46,540 bases of DNA, from assembly GCA_003153435.1 (NCBI GenBank), contig PLYR01000075.1:9708-56247 (forward strand). The letters run 5' to 3'. The stretch comes from Bacteroidota bacterium. GTDB lineage: Bacteria; Bacteroidota; Bacteroidia; Palsa-965. The position numbers and the translations under genes are program-made. Shown here piece by piece: positions 1 to 6,416 of the stretch. The notes under the pieces were generated by a model, which saw nothing but the letters and a program-made list of their open reading frames with translations, had not been told where the DNA came from and did not search any database. Position 1 is the stretch's first letter, and each line of letters opens with the position of its first letter.

Positions 1-404
1 GCATCGATTAAGCCTACTTTGGCTCCCTGTTTGGCTAATGCCACTGCAAGGTTTGCTGCAACCGTTGATTTGCCAACTCCGCCTTTACCGGATGCCACGG
101 CAACGATGTTCTTTACCTGTGAGAGAGTGCTTGTATCAGCCTTTCGTTGAGTGGTCACGTTGGCTGTCATATTCACCTTGACGATCGCTTCTTTATCTAT
201 ATAATAAAGAATCGCATTGACGCAGGCCTTATGAATCATGTCCTTCATCGGACAAGCCGGGGTGGTTAGAACAACCGTGAAAGAAACATTCTTCCCTTCG
301 GTAAAGACATCCTTTACCATTCCCAGGGTCACAATGTCTTTATGTAAATCCGGATCATCGACATTTCGTAACGCATCCAGCACTTGTTCTTTGGTAATAC
401 TCAT
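1..404 (-). CDS. Mrp/NBP35 (ApbC) family Fe-S carrier ATPase, 3' part beyond window
   Basis: The reading frame runs from an ATG at 404 to the window edge without a stop, so only the N-terminal ~134 residues are present. Residues 1-75 form a MIP18/DUF59-type domain, with the conserved T-x-P-A-C-P-M segment near residue 50. A deviant Walker A motif, [11 protein letters not shown], follows near residue 108. This order (DUF59 then P-loop ATPase) is the usual architecture of bacterial Mrp proteins, which are thought to carry or transfer iron-sulfur clusters in the cytoplasm. A TAnnTTTG -7 element lies 20 bases upstream of the start, so the gene probably has its own promoter after the alkyltransferase-like gene. 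Family identification is firm; the precise client proteins are unknown. Confidence 0.93.
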   Translation of the reverse strand, partial: MSITKEQVLDALRNVDDPDLHKDIVTLGMVKDVFTEGKNVSFTVVLTTPACPMKDMIHKACVNAILYYIDKEAIVKVNMTANVTTQRKADTSTLSQVKNIVAVASGKGGVGKSTVAANLAVALAKQGAKVGLID

Positions 405-423
405 AGCACTATGTTTTGAGAAA

Positions 424-431
424 CAAAGATA
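424..431 (-). promoter_or_regulatory. TAnnTTTG -7 promoter element for the Mrp gene
   Basis: Read on the minus strand this is TATCTTTG, an exact match to the Bacteroidota -7 consensus TAnnTTTG. It ends 19 bases before the start codon at 404. Assignment is by motif and position only. Confidence 0.6.
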
Positions 432-446
432 GGTGAAAAAAACGGC

Positions 447-785
447 TTAAAGACGGAGCTCCACACCCGGATCCCAGTAGTGTTTTTTAAAATCGAGAAT
501 CTGATCCTTTTTAATTTTCAGTCCTTCTTTTTCAAGTAATTTTTGCATCAGAGAAGGAGGAGTAAAGTGCATTTTTCCGGTCAACAATCCATCCCTGTTT
601 ACGACCCGATGTGCAGGCACCGGTTTTTTCTGACTATGGGAGGTGTTCATCGCCCAGCCTACCATACGGGAGGAGCGGCCTGTTCCAAGATATCTGGCGA
701 TGGCTCCATAGGAGGTAACTCTTCCTTTTGGAATTAACCGGACGACATCGAACACGTCTTTGAAAAAATCTTTGTGCTTTTCCAT
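447..785 (-). CDS. Alkyltransferase-like protein (MGMT-family DNA-binding domain, Cys replaced by Ala)
   Basis: This 112-residue protein matches the C-terminal DNA-binding domain of O6-alkylguanine-DNA alkyltransferases. It includes the helix-turn-helix region (G-R-V-T-S-Y-G-A-I-A, residues 21-30) and the active-site segment. In true alkyltransferases that segment is P-C-H-R-V; here it reads P-A-H-R-V, with Ala58 in place of the acceptor cysteine. Family members lacking the cysteine (ATL proteins) are known to bind alkylated guanine and hand the lesion to nucleotide excision repair rather than repair it themselves; that role is inferred here. It lies 12 bases downstream of trmB on the same strand and is probably co-transcribed with it. 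Confidence 0.9.
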   Translation of the reverse strand: MEKHKDFFKDVFDVVRLIPKGRVTSYGAIARYLGTGRSSRMVGWAMNTSHSQKKPVPAHRVVNRDGLLTGKMHFTPPSLMQKLLEKEGLKIKKDQILDFKKHYWDPGVELRL

Positions 786-797
786 TTGAAGTCTAGA

Positions 798-1466
798 CTA
801 AAAACTGAATTTAATATAACAGATGCTGAATCCTTTGGCAGCAAACAATCCTTCATAATAAGTCTTGATCTCCGTCAGTTCAGAAGGCCGGGACGCCGGA
901 TCAGCGTATAGATCATCGGTGTGGTCTAATAGTTTATAACCATTTTCTGCAATGACCTCCTTAGTATATTCATAAAACGGTTTGGAATCTGTTTTTAGGT
1001 GGATAATGCCACCAGGCTTGAGAAATTTTCTGTATCGATCCAGAAAACGCATGCCGGTTAAGCGTTTGCGTTCTCTGGTCTTTTGAAGCTGAGGGTCAGG
1101 AAAGGTGATCCATATTTCGCTGACTTCGCCTGGGGAGAAGCAATGATCGATAAAGTCTACACGTGTACGGAGGAATGCAACGTTTTTCATTCCTGAATCT
1201 AAGGAGCTTTTGGCCCCAACCCAGAGGCGGTTTCCTTTCAGATCCACCCCGATAAAATTTTTATCAGGCGACCGGCCTGCAAGACCAACGGTATACTCCC
1301 CTTTGCCACAGCCGAGTTCGAGCACAATCGGATGGTTATTACCAAAATGATTTTCATTCCACTTCCCACGCAACTCAAATCCTTCCGGGATCGCGTGAAA
1401 ATTGAATTCAAAGACATGAGGAAAGCGTTTTATCTCGACGAACCGCTCCAGCTTTTTCTTGGCCAT
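798..1466 (-). CDS. trmB: tRNA (guanine-N7-)-methyltransferase
   Basis: This SAM-dependent enzyme methylates G46 in the variable loop of tRNA. The SAM-binding motif is E-L-G-C-G-K-G-E, and the family signature region reads F-P-D-P-Q-L-Q-K-T-R. The C-terminal T-D motif needed for guanine binding is present in H-L-K-T-D-S. The start is set at the ATG at 1466, giving 222 residues. A longer frame from 1508 would begin upstream of the likely -7 promoter element at 1484-1491 and adds residues not expected for the family. It is the first gene of a minus-strand group with the alkyltransferase-like gene and possibly mrp, and is divergent from the glycosyltransferase. Confidence 0.95.
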   Translation of the reverse strand: MAKKKLERFVEIKRFPHVFEFNFHAIPEGFELRGKWNENHFGNNHPIVLELGCGKGEYTVGLAGRSPDKNFIGVDLKGNRLWVGAKSSLDSGMKNVAFLRTRVDFIDHCFSPGEVSEIWITFPDPQLQKTRERKRLTGMRFLDRYRKFLKPGGIIHLKTDSKPFYEYTKEVIAENGYKLLDHTDDLYADPASRPSELTEIKTYYEGLFAAKGFSICYIKFSF

Positions 1467-1483
1467 GGGAATATTGAAGAACG

Positions 1484-1491
1484 CAAATTTA
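1484..1491 (-). promoter_or_regulatory. TAnnTTTG -7 promoter element for trmB
   Basis: The minus-strand reading is TAAATTTG, an exact -7 consensus match 17 bases upstream of the ATG at 1466. Its position supports the shorter start for trmB. Confidence 0.6.
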
Positions 1492-1552
1492 CAAATTATG
1501 TCGCACAAGGTCAGGCGAGTGGATTCTTCGTAAATTCGTCAAAACGCATCCT

Positions 1553-2611
1553 CTGAAACGAATACTCTTATCACCGCTGGATTGGGGCCTAGGCCATGCA
1601 ACCCGCTGCATTCCAATCATCCGCTTGCTCAAAGATGCAGGAGCAACCGTGGTGCTTGGAGGAAGTGGGCGATCCCTCGAACTGCTAAGCCTTGAATTTC
1701 CGGAGCTGGAAAAAGTAGACATCCCGGGCTATGAAATCAGTTACCCTCTGGAGCGTGGGATGATTTTAAATATGCTCTTGTCGATTCCACGAATTTTAAA
1801 AGGGATCCGTAACGAGCATAAAGTGGTGCAGAGGATCGTCCGGGAAAAGCAAATTGATCTCATCATCTCCGACAATCGTTATGGGTTATACAGCGAAACA
1901 GTTCCTTCTGTTTTTATCACCCATCAGGTTTTTATACAAACGCCTATCGGGCAAAAAGCTTTGCAACGGATAACGAGGGATTATATGAATCGTTTTTCGG
2001 AGTGTTGGATTCCCGATGTCACAGGTAACGGAAATCTCTCGGGAAATTTATCTCACCTTTCCGCATCTACAAACAATACTCATTTTATAGGCCCCCTATC
2101 AAGGTTTTCCAACATGTTGCCTGAGCCCGCAGAGGGATATGATCTAGTTTTTCTCCTCTCTGGACCAGAGCCTCAACGAACCTCTTTTGAAGCAAGCATT
2201 CTCCGTCAGCTGCAAGGCAGACATGAAAAAATGCTGCTGCTGAGGGGCATCCCGGGCAAAGAGGAAACAAAAAAGGAAGGGTCGTTGGTGATTCAGTCGC
2301 ATATGGGCTCCGATGCACTTGGCAGGATCCTTTCAAATTCTGAATTGCTCATCGGGCGTTCCGGGTATTCAAGCTTGATGGATGCAGCGGTATTGGGAAA
2401 GCGTTGCATTTTTATTCCCACTCCAGGTCAGACGGAACAAGAATATCTGGGACAATATCATGCGGAAAAGGGTCATTGTGTTTTGCAGAAGCAATCGGAG
2501 ATGAATATTGATGAAGCCATAAGACAAGCTGCTTCCATCAGGGGATTTGAAAAAACAAGTTATTCGGATCAGGTATTAAAGGAAAGGATCGCTTTCTGGA
2601 TGAGAAAGTAA
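1553..2611 (+). CDS. GT28/MurG-like glycosyltransferase, non-ATG start
   Basis: The N-terminal segment contains D-W-G-L-G-H-A-T-R, the glycine-rich GxGH loop typical of GT28/MurG-like nucleotide-sugar glycosyltransferases. The C-terminal half contains R-S-G-Y-S-S-L-M-D followed by P-T-P-G-Q-T-E-Q-E-Y, matching the donor-binding region of this fold. No in-frame ATG exists between the upstream stop at 1475-1477 and the conserved N-terminus, so the start must be non-ATG. CTG at 1553 gives a natural N-terminus (LKRILLSPLDWGLGH), whereas TTG at 1625 would delete the glycine loop. A TAAATTCG at 1531-1538 resembles a -7 element. The acceptor and sugar are unknown. It is convergent with the kinase gene, with only 2 bases between the stops. 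Confidence 0.78.
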   Translation: MKRILLSPLDWGLGHATRCIPIIRLLKDAGATVVLGGSGRSLELLSLEFPELEKVDIPGYEISYPLERGMILNMLLSIPRILKGIRNEHKVVQRIVREKQIDLIISDNRYGLYSETVPSVFITHQVFIQTPIGQKALQRITRDYMNRFSECWIPDVTGNGNLSGNLSHLSASTNNTHFIGPLSRFSNMLPEPAEGYDLVFLLSGPEPQRTSFEASILRQLQGRHEKMLLLRGIPGKEETKKEGSLVIQSHMGSDALGRILSNSELLIGRSGYSSLMDAAVLGKRCIFIPTPGQTEQEYLGQYHAEKGHCVLQKQSEMNIDEAIRQAASIRGFEKTSYSDQVLKERIAFWMRK

Positions 2612-2613
2612 GA

Positions 2614-3645
2614 TCAGGATTTTTTAAGAGTAAAAGAAAAGGTAGAACCTACCCCTTCGGTACTCATGACCTCTATCGTTTGCTTATGAGCCTCGATGAT
2701 GTGTTTCACAATGGCTAGTCCTAAACCGGTGCCTCCTTGTGCTCTGGATCGGCTTTTATCCACCCTGTAGAATCGTTCAAATACCCGGGGAAGATGAACT
2801 TTCGAGATTCCTATTCCATTATCCACGACTTCCACAATAATTTTATCGCCTACATCGTGAATCTTGAGTTTGGTTTCTCCATTCTCTTTTCCATAACGAA
2901 CAGAGTTAACGATGAGATTAACCAATACCTGGCGGATCCGGAAGCGGTCGCCCATCACATAAACAGGTTGCCCGGTATCATTGACCATTGAAAAATGAAT
3001 TTTATTGGCGGTGGCCCTGATTTCTTCGGCATCAATTACATCCTGAGCCAAGGCAACCAGTTCAAAGCGTTCGATATCCAGCTCCAGTTCTCCGGTCTCA
3101 AGTGAAGTAATGGCTTGTAAATCTTCCACAATGGCAATCATCCGGTCAACACTCCGCTCCGCCCTCTGCAGGTAATCTCTATTAATTCCCGGATCATCAA
3201 TTCCTCCTTCAAGAAGTGTGAGGATATAACCCTGTATACTAAAGATTGGAGTTTTAAGTTCGTGAGATACATTCCCGAGATATTCTTTTCGGTAAAGCTC
3301 GAGCCTGTTGAGATGATCGATCTCTTCTTTCCTTTCTACTGCCCACTCCTGTACTTCATTGTTCAGGGTTTCGAGAAGATCGGAAGATTTTTCGTTTTTC
3401 TTTTTTTTAGTCAGGGGATCTTTAAGCGTTCGAAGTTTTTGCAAAACGGAATAGATGCGTCTGAATATGATCCATTCAATAAAGAATAAGGAAAATAAGA
3501 AAGTAAGCAGGAAGACGGGAAGAAAGACCCTGAAAAAATCATGGATAATTCCGATCTGGATGTTCTGCTGAAAGGAAAAGATAAGAGCCAGAATCGTTGT
3601 TACAAACAGGGAAATAATGAGCGCAACAATTCGGGGTCTGGTCAT
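2614..3645 (-). CDS. phoR: PhoR-like membrane sensor histidine kinase
   Basis: This 343-residue kinase has two membrane segments (about residues 5-25 and 38-60) separated by only about a dozen residues, so it has no sizeable periplasmic sensor. A charged linker follows, then HisKA with the phosphoacceptor in N-V-S-H-E-L-K-T-P (His128). The HATPase domain has an N box (N-L-I-V-N-S-V-R-Y), G1 (D-N-G-I-G-I) and G2 (G-G-T-G-L-G-L-A). No PAS domain was recognised. It begins 3 bases after the stop of the PhoB-like regulator, so the two form an operon. Assignment as PhoR rests on this pairing, the nearby pst/PiT genes and the Pho-box-like site upstream of the pair; the kinase domain alone does not prove phosphate specificity. 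Confidence 0.82.
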   Translation of the reverse strand: MTRPRIVALIISLFVTTILALIFSFQQNIQIGIIHDFFRVFLPVFLLTFLFSLFFIEWIIFRRIYSVLQKLRTLKDPLTKKKKNEKSSDLLETLNNEVQEWAVERKEEIDHLNRLELYRKEYLGNVSHELKTPIFSIQGYILTLLEGGIDDPGINRDYLQRAERSVDRMIAIVEDLQAITSLETGELELDIERFELVALAQDVIDAEEIRATANKIHFSMVNDTGQPVYVMGDRFRIRQVLVNLIVNSVRYGKENGETKLKIHDVGDKIIVEVVDNGIGISKVHLPRVFERFYRVDKSRSRAQGGTGLGLAIVKHIIEAHKQTIEVMSTEGVGSTFSFTLKKS

Positions 3646-3648
3646 GAA

Positions 3649-4332
3649 TTAGAATTCGAATTTGTATCCAACACCTTTAACGGTGCGGATAAAATCATCA
3701 CCGATTTTTTCTCTGAGCTTGCGGATATGCACATCAATGGTACGATCCCCAACAACTACATCTCCTCCCCAAACCTTATCCAAAATCTCATCTCTTCCGA
3801 ATACTTTGCCCGGACGGGAAGCCAGGAGAGAAAGCAATTCAAATTCTTTGCGTGGGAGGCTTAGTTCATTTCCATTGTGGATGACCAGATAACTTTCACG
3901 ATCAATGCGAAGTCCTCCAAGCTCCATTTTATCATCCGGTAGATTACCTGCAGGGGTCCTGCGAAGAAGGGCTTTAATTCTGCTGATGAGGACGCGGGGT
4001 TTAATGGGTTTATTGATATAATCATCAGCTCCGGCTTCAAAACCGGCAATATGGGAATAGTCTTCACTTCGGGCGGTAAGAAAGGCAATCACGGTATTTT
4101 CCATCCCTTTCGACTGACGAAGTTCACGACAAACCTCTATACCGTCGAGTTCTGGCATCATCACGTCAAGCAGAATAAGCTGAGGCTGTTCCTTTTTGGC
4201 AAGGACAATCGCATCTTTTCCATTGAGTGCGGTGAAAACTTGATAACCCTCTTTTTTGAGGTTATAGCTCAAAAATTCAATAATATCCGGCTCGTCATCG
4301 ACCAATAGGATTTTCAAATCTGTATTTTCCAT
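3649..4332 (-). CDS. phoB: PhoB-like OmpR-family response regulator
   Basis: This 227-residue regulator has an N-terminal receiver domain with the acidic pair Asp12-Asp13, phosphoacceptor Asp56 (L-I-L-L-D-V-M-M-P-E), conserved Thr in F-L-T-A-R and Lys in N-K-P. A winged-helix Trans_reg_C domain follows (D-V-H-I-R-K-L-R-E-K-I-G, then V-K-G-V-G-Y-K-F). It is the first gene of the regulator-kinase operon. Three 11-bp-spaced TTAAnnnn repeats lie 43-72 bases upstream of its start, suggesting autoregulation as in other Pho systems. The phosphate role is inferred from context. Confidence 0.85.
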   Translation of the reverse strand: MENTDLKILLVDDEPDIIEFLSYNLKKEGYQVFTALNGKDAIVLAKKEQPQLILLDVMMPELDGIEVCRELRQSKGMENTVIAFLTARSEDYSHIAGFEAGADDYINKPIKPRVLISRIKALLRRTPAGNLPDDKMELGGLRIDRESYLVIHNGNELSLPRKEFELLSLLASRPGKVFGRDEILDKVWGGDVVVGDRTIDVHIRKLREKIGDDFIRTVKGVGYKFEF

Positions 4333-4348
4333 ATCCTGACTTTTTGTG

Positions 4349-4356
4349 CAAATGTA
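4349..4356 (-). promoter_or_regulatory. -7 promoter element of the phoB-phoR operon
   Basis: The minus-strand reading is TACATTTG, an exact TAnnTTTG match. It lies 16 bases upstream of the phoB start and 29 bases downstream of the second repeat of the Pho-box-like array. Confidence 0.65.
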
Positions 4357-4374
4357 CCCGCTAGCCGTGCGAAG

Positions 4375-4404
4375 GCAATTAATAGGAAGTTAAGTTAATA
4401 TTAA
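4375..4404 (-). promoter_or_regulatory. Pho-box-like array upstream of phoB (three 11-bp repeats)
   Basis: On the minus strand the site reads TTAATATT-AAC, TTAACTTC-CTA, TTAATTGC: three TTAAnnnn units exactly 11 bp apart. The first unit starts 48 bp upstream of the -7 element. Direct repeats with 11-bp period are the hallmark of PhoB/PhoP binding sites: B. subtilis PhoP uses TTAACA-type repeats and cyanobacterial boxes use CTTAACCT-type repeats. Binding by the local regulator is inferred. Confidence 0.68.
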
Positions 4405-4538
4405 TGATTTCACATCTTCTTAATCATTTCGTAATGTATGCTGGCAAACATCAGGAGTTGAAAACCAGTTCCTTTCCTAGGATTATAGCAAATTTAAGGA
4501 TATTTCCTTGCAAAGGGAAGACTAAATAATGGCTGGAT

Positions 4539-5216
4539 TCAATTTTCGAACCGGTATCCAATTCCTTTAACGGTCTTGATATGATTCTCTCCTATCTTCT
4601 CCCTTAGTTTACGGATATGCACATCAATAGTTCGGTTGCTCACCTCCATATCGCCTCCCCATACTTCATTATAGATTTCTTTCCGGGTAAAGACCTTTCT
4701 GGGAGAATAAAACAATAAGGACATCAATTCAAATTCTTTGCGGGGAAGGAGAATTTCCTGGCTTCCTTTTTTAATCAGGTAGCGTTCGCGGTCGATTACA
4801 ATACCATGAATGGAAGTACGGACCGGTGTCCTCACATGGAATCTGCGAAGGAGGGCTTTAATTCGGGAGAGAAAAATCTGAGGCCGGCAGGGTTTAAGTA
4901 TATAGTCATCCGCTCCGGCATTGAATCCGGCAATCTGTGAATAGTCTTCATTCCGGGTCGTAAAAAAAGCAATGAGCGTATCTTTGAGCCGGGTTATACT
5001 TCTGAACTCCGAGCAAACTTCAACACCATCCATTTCTGGGTTCAGAATGTCCATGATTATCAGGTTAGGAGTATGGAGCTTAGCGCCTTCCAGTCCCGCT
5101 CTGGGAGATGTAAAAAAATGGAGTTCGGCTTGAAGGAGAGAAAGGCTTCGGCTGATGAACTCATGTATCATGATATCGCTATCGATGACGAAGACTTTTA
5201 TTTTATCGCTTGACAT
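4539..5216 (-). CDS. Second PhoB-like OmpR-family response regulator, orphan
   Basis: This regulator parallels the adjacent PhoB-like protein along its whole length. The receiver has phosphoacceptor Asp56 (L-I-I-M-D-I-L-N-P-E), a Thr in F-F-T-T-R and Lys in L-K-P. The C-terminal winged helix has the same D-V-H-I-R-K-L-R-E-K-I-G signature. One of the paired acidic residues is changed: V-D-D-E in the paralogue is I-D-S-D here, so Asp13 is Ser13. The ATG at 5216 is preferred over a TTG at 5249 because it places the phosphoacceptor at residue 56, as in the paralogue, and lies just after the promoter. No kinase gene is adjacent. Its promoter carries three Pho-box-like repeats. Its target genes are unknown. 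Confidence 0.85.
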   Translation of the reverse strand: MSSDKIKVFVIDSDIMIHEFISRSLSLLQAELHFFTSPRAGLEGAKLHTPNLIIMDILNPEMDGVEVCSEFRSITRLKDTLIAFFTTRNEDYSQIAGFNAGADDYILKPCRPQIFLSRIKALLRRFHVRTPVRTSIHGIVIDRERYLIKKGSQEILLPRKEFELMSLLFYSPRKVFTRKEIYNEVWGGDMEVSNRTIDVHIRKLREKIGENHIKTVKGIGYRFEN

Positions 5217-5233
5217 GGGTTCTAATTTTGCTG

Positions 5234-5241
5234 CAAAATAA
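5234..5241 (-). promoter_or_regulatory. Probable -7 element of the orphan regulator
   Basis: The minus-strand reading is TTATTTTG, one mismatch from TAnnTTTG. It sits 29 bases downstream of the second repeat, the same spacing as at phoB and the porin. An alternative, CACATTTG (5254-5247), is also one mismatch away but does not fit the shared spacing. Confidence 0.45.
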
Positions 5242-5259
5242 CGCGGCAAATGTGGCCCA

Positions 5260-5289
5260 TGTGTTAAATCGGATTTAACATTGAATTAA
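5260..5289 (-). promoter_or_regulatory. Pho-box-like array upstream of the orphan regulator (three 11-bp repeats)
   Basis: On the minus strand the site reads TTAATTCA-ATG, TTAAATCC-GAT, TTAACACA. All three units begin with TTAA and are exactly 11 bp apart. The first unit begins 48 bp upstream of the probable -7 element, matching the phoB site. The array fills most of the 93-base gap between this gene and the efflux adaptor gene. Confidence 0.66.
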
Positions 5290-5309
5290 TAAAATTGTTT
5301 GAGACCTTA

Positions 5310-6392
5310 CTAAAGCTTATCTCCATTTCTGATCTGGTCAGATGCTTGTTCGAGTATTTCATCTTTGTCGTTCAACGATCCGAATACTTCTACCTTGCCT
5401 GAACTCTGATTGCCTTTGGTAACCGGCACCCATTCTGCAATTCCTTTCATAACTCTAATAAGGAATACTCCTTCTGTATTTGTAAATACGGCAGTGGAAG
5501 GTACTACAAACGCGGTGGCGTTCCGTTTCATTCCCAGTTCCACTTCTGCATACATTCCGGGAAGAAGACGTCCGTCTTTATTTTCCACATCCATCTCCAC
5601 CATCTCTGAGCGGGTTCTAAGATCCAGTCTCCCGGAAACTCGTTTTATCCTAGCCTGAAAGCTATCATTCGGAAAGGCTTTCACTTGAAATTTCACCAGT
5701 TGATCAGCCGAAAGGCTCCCGGTATGAATTTCAGGCACGGCTACCACGAGTCTCAACATCCCTTCCTGATCTAGGCGTAGCATCGGTAAGTCCGATCCTT
5801 TTCCGGATGGACCGGCAGTCGCTCCGGGATGAACATTCCGTTCACTGATAATACCATCAAAAGGTGCCCTGACGATCAGGTAAGCTTTGAGGTCACTCAC
5901 CGCCTGAAATGCCGAACGTGCAGCACTCACTTCTGAACTGTCGGAAAGCATTTTCGATTGTGCCTGTTCGAGATCATTAGCCGATACGGTTCCGGGAGTA
6001 TGGCTGGTGATAAGAAGCCTTTGGTAGTAAGAGGTACTGGACCCAAGCAACGCTTCCTTACTTCTGAGTTTCCCCTTGGCTTCGTTATATTGAGCATCCA
6101 GTTCCGGGGCATCGAGCAGAATAAGCTCCTGGTCTCGTTTAACTTTACTTCCCCGGTCAACCAGGACTTCCCTGACATAGCTGTTTACTTTCGCATAAAT
6201 ATCCACCTCCTGAAATGCTTTCAACTCGCCCGGTAAACGAATGCCCTGGTTGAGTTCATCTCTTCCAATTAAAATGGTTTTTCGCACCGGTTTGGTGCTT
6301 TCTTGTTTAGGGGTTTCCTTTGGACCTCCGCAGGATGAAAACACTGCCAGGCAAAGAGCAAGACTGATTGAATAGATGATCTTATTTTTCAT
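5310..6392 (-). CDS. RND efflux periplasmic adaptor (membrane fusion) lipoprotein
   Basis: This HlyD/AcrA-type adaptor has a lipoprotein signal (S-I-S-L-A-L-C-L-A-V-F-S-S-C), with the lipidated Cys near residue 21. The order is a barrel-sandwich hybrid half, an alpha-hairpin (about residues 100-170), then the second half with the conserved V-R-A-P-F-D-G-I-I-S segment, and a beta-barrel region. It should bridge the inner-membrane RND pump and the TolC-like channel in the periplasm. The ATG at 6392 is chosen over a TTG at 6407. It is the last gene of the tolC-RND-adaptor operon, starting 24 bases after the pump gene. The substrate cannot be told from sequence. Confidence 0.92.
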   Translation of the reverse strand: MKNKIIYSISLALCLAVFSSCGGPKETPKQESTKPVRKTILIGRDELNQGIRLPGELKAFQEVDIYAKVNSYVREVLVDRGSKVKRDQELILLDAPELDAQYNEAKGKLRSKEALLGSSTSYYQRLLITSHTPGTVSANDLEQAQSKMLSDSSEVSAARSAFQAVSDLKAYLIVRAPFDGIISERNVHPGATAGPSGKGSDLPMLRLDQEGMLRLVVAVPEIHTGSLSADQLVKFQVKAFPNDSFQARIKRVSGRLDLRTRSEMVEMDVENKDGRLLPGMYAEVELGMKRNATAFVVPSTAVFTNTEGVFLIRVMKGIAEWVPVTKGNQSSGKVEVFGSLNDKDEILEQASDQIRNGDKL

Positions 6393-6416
6393 ACGAGTAT
6401 TTTTCAAAATGAGTAT

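Noticed and set aside
1467-1508. N-terminal extension of TrmB from 1508
   Set aside because: The probable promoter element at 1484-1491 lies inside it, and the sequence before the ATG at 1466 is not typical of the family.
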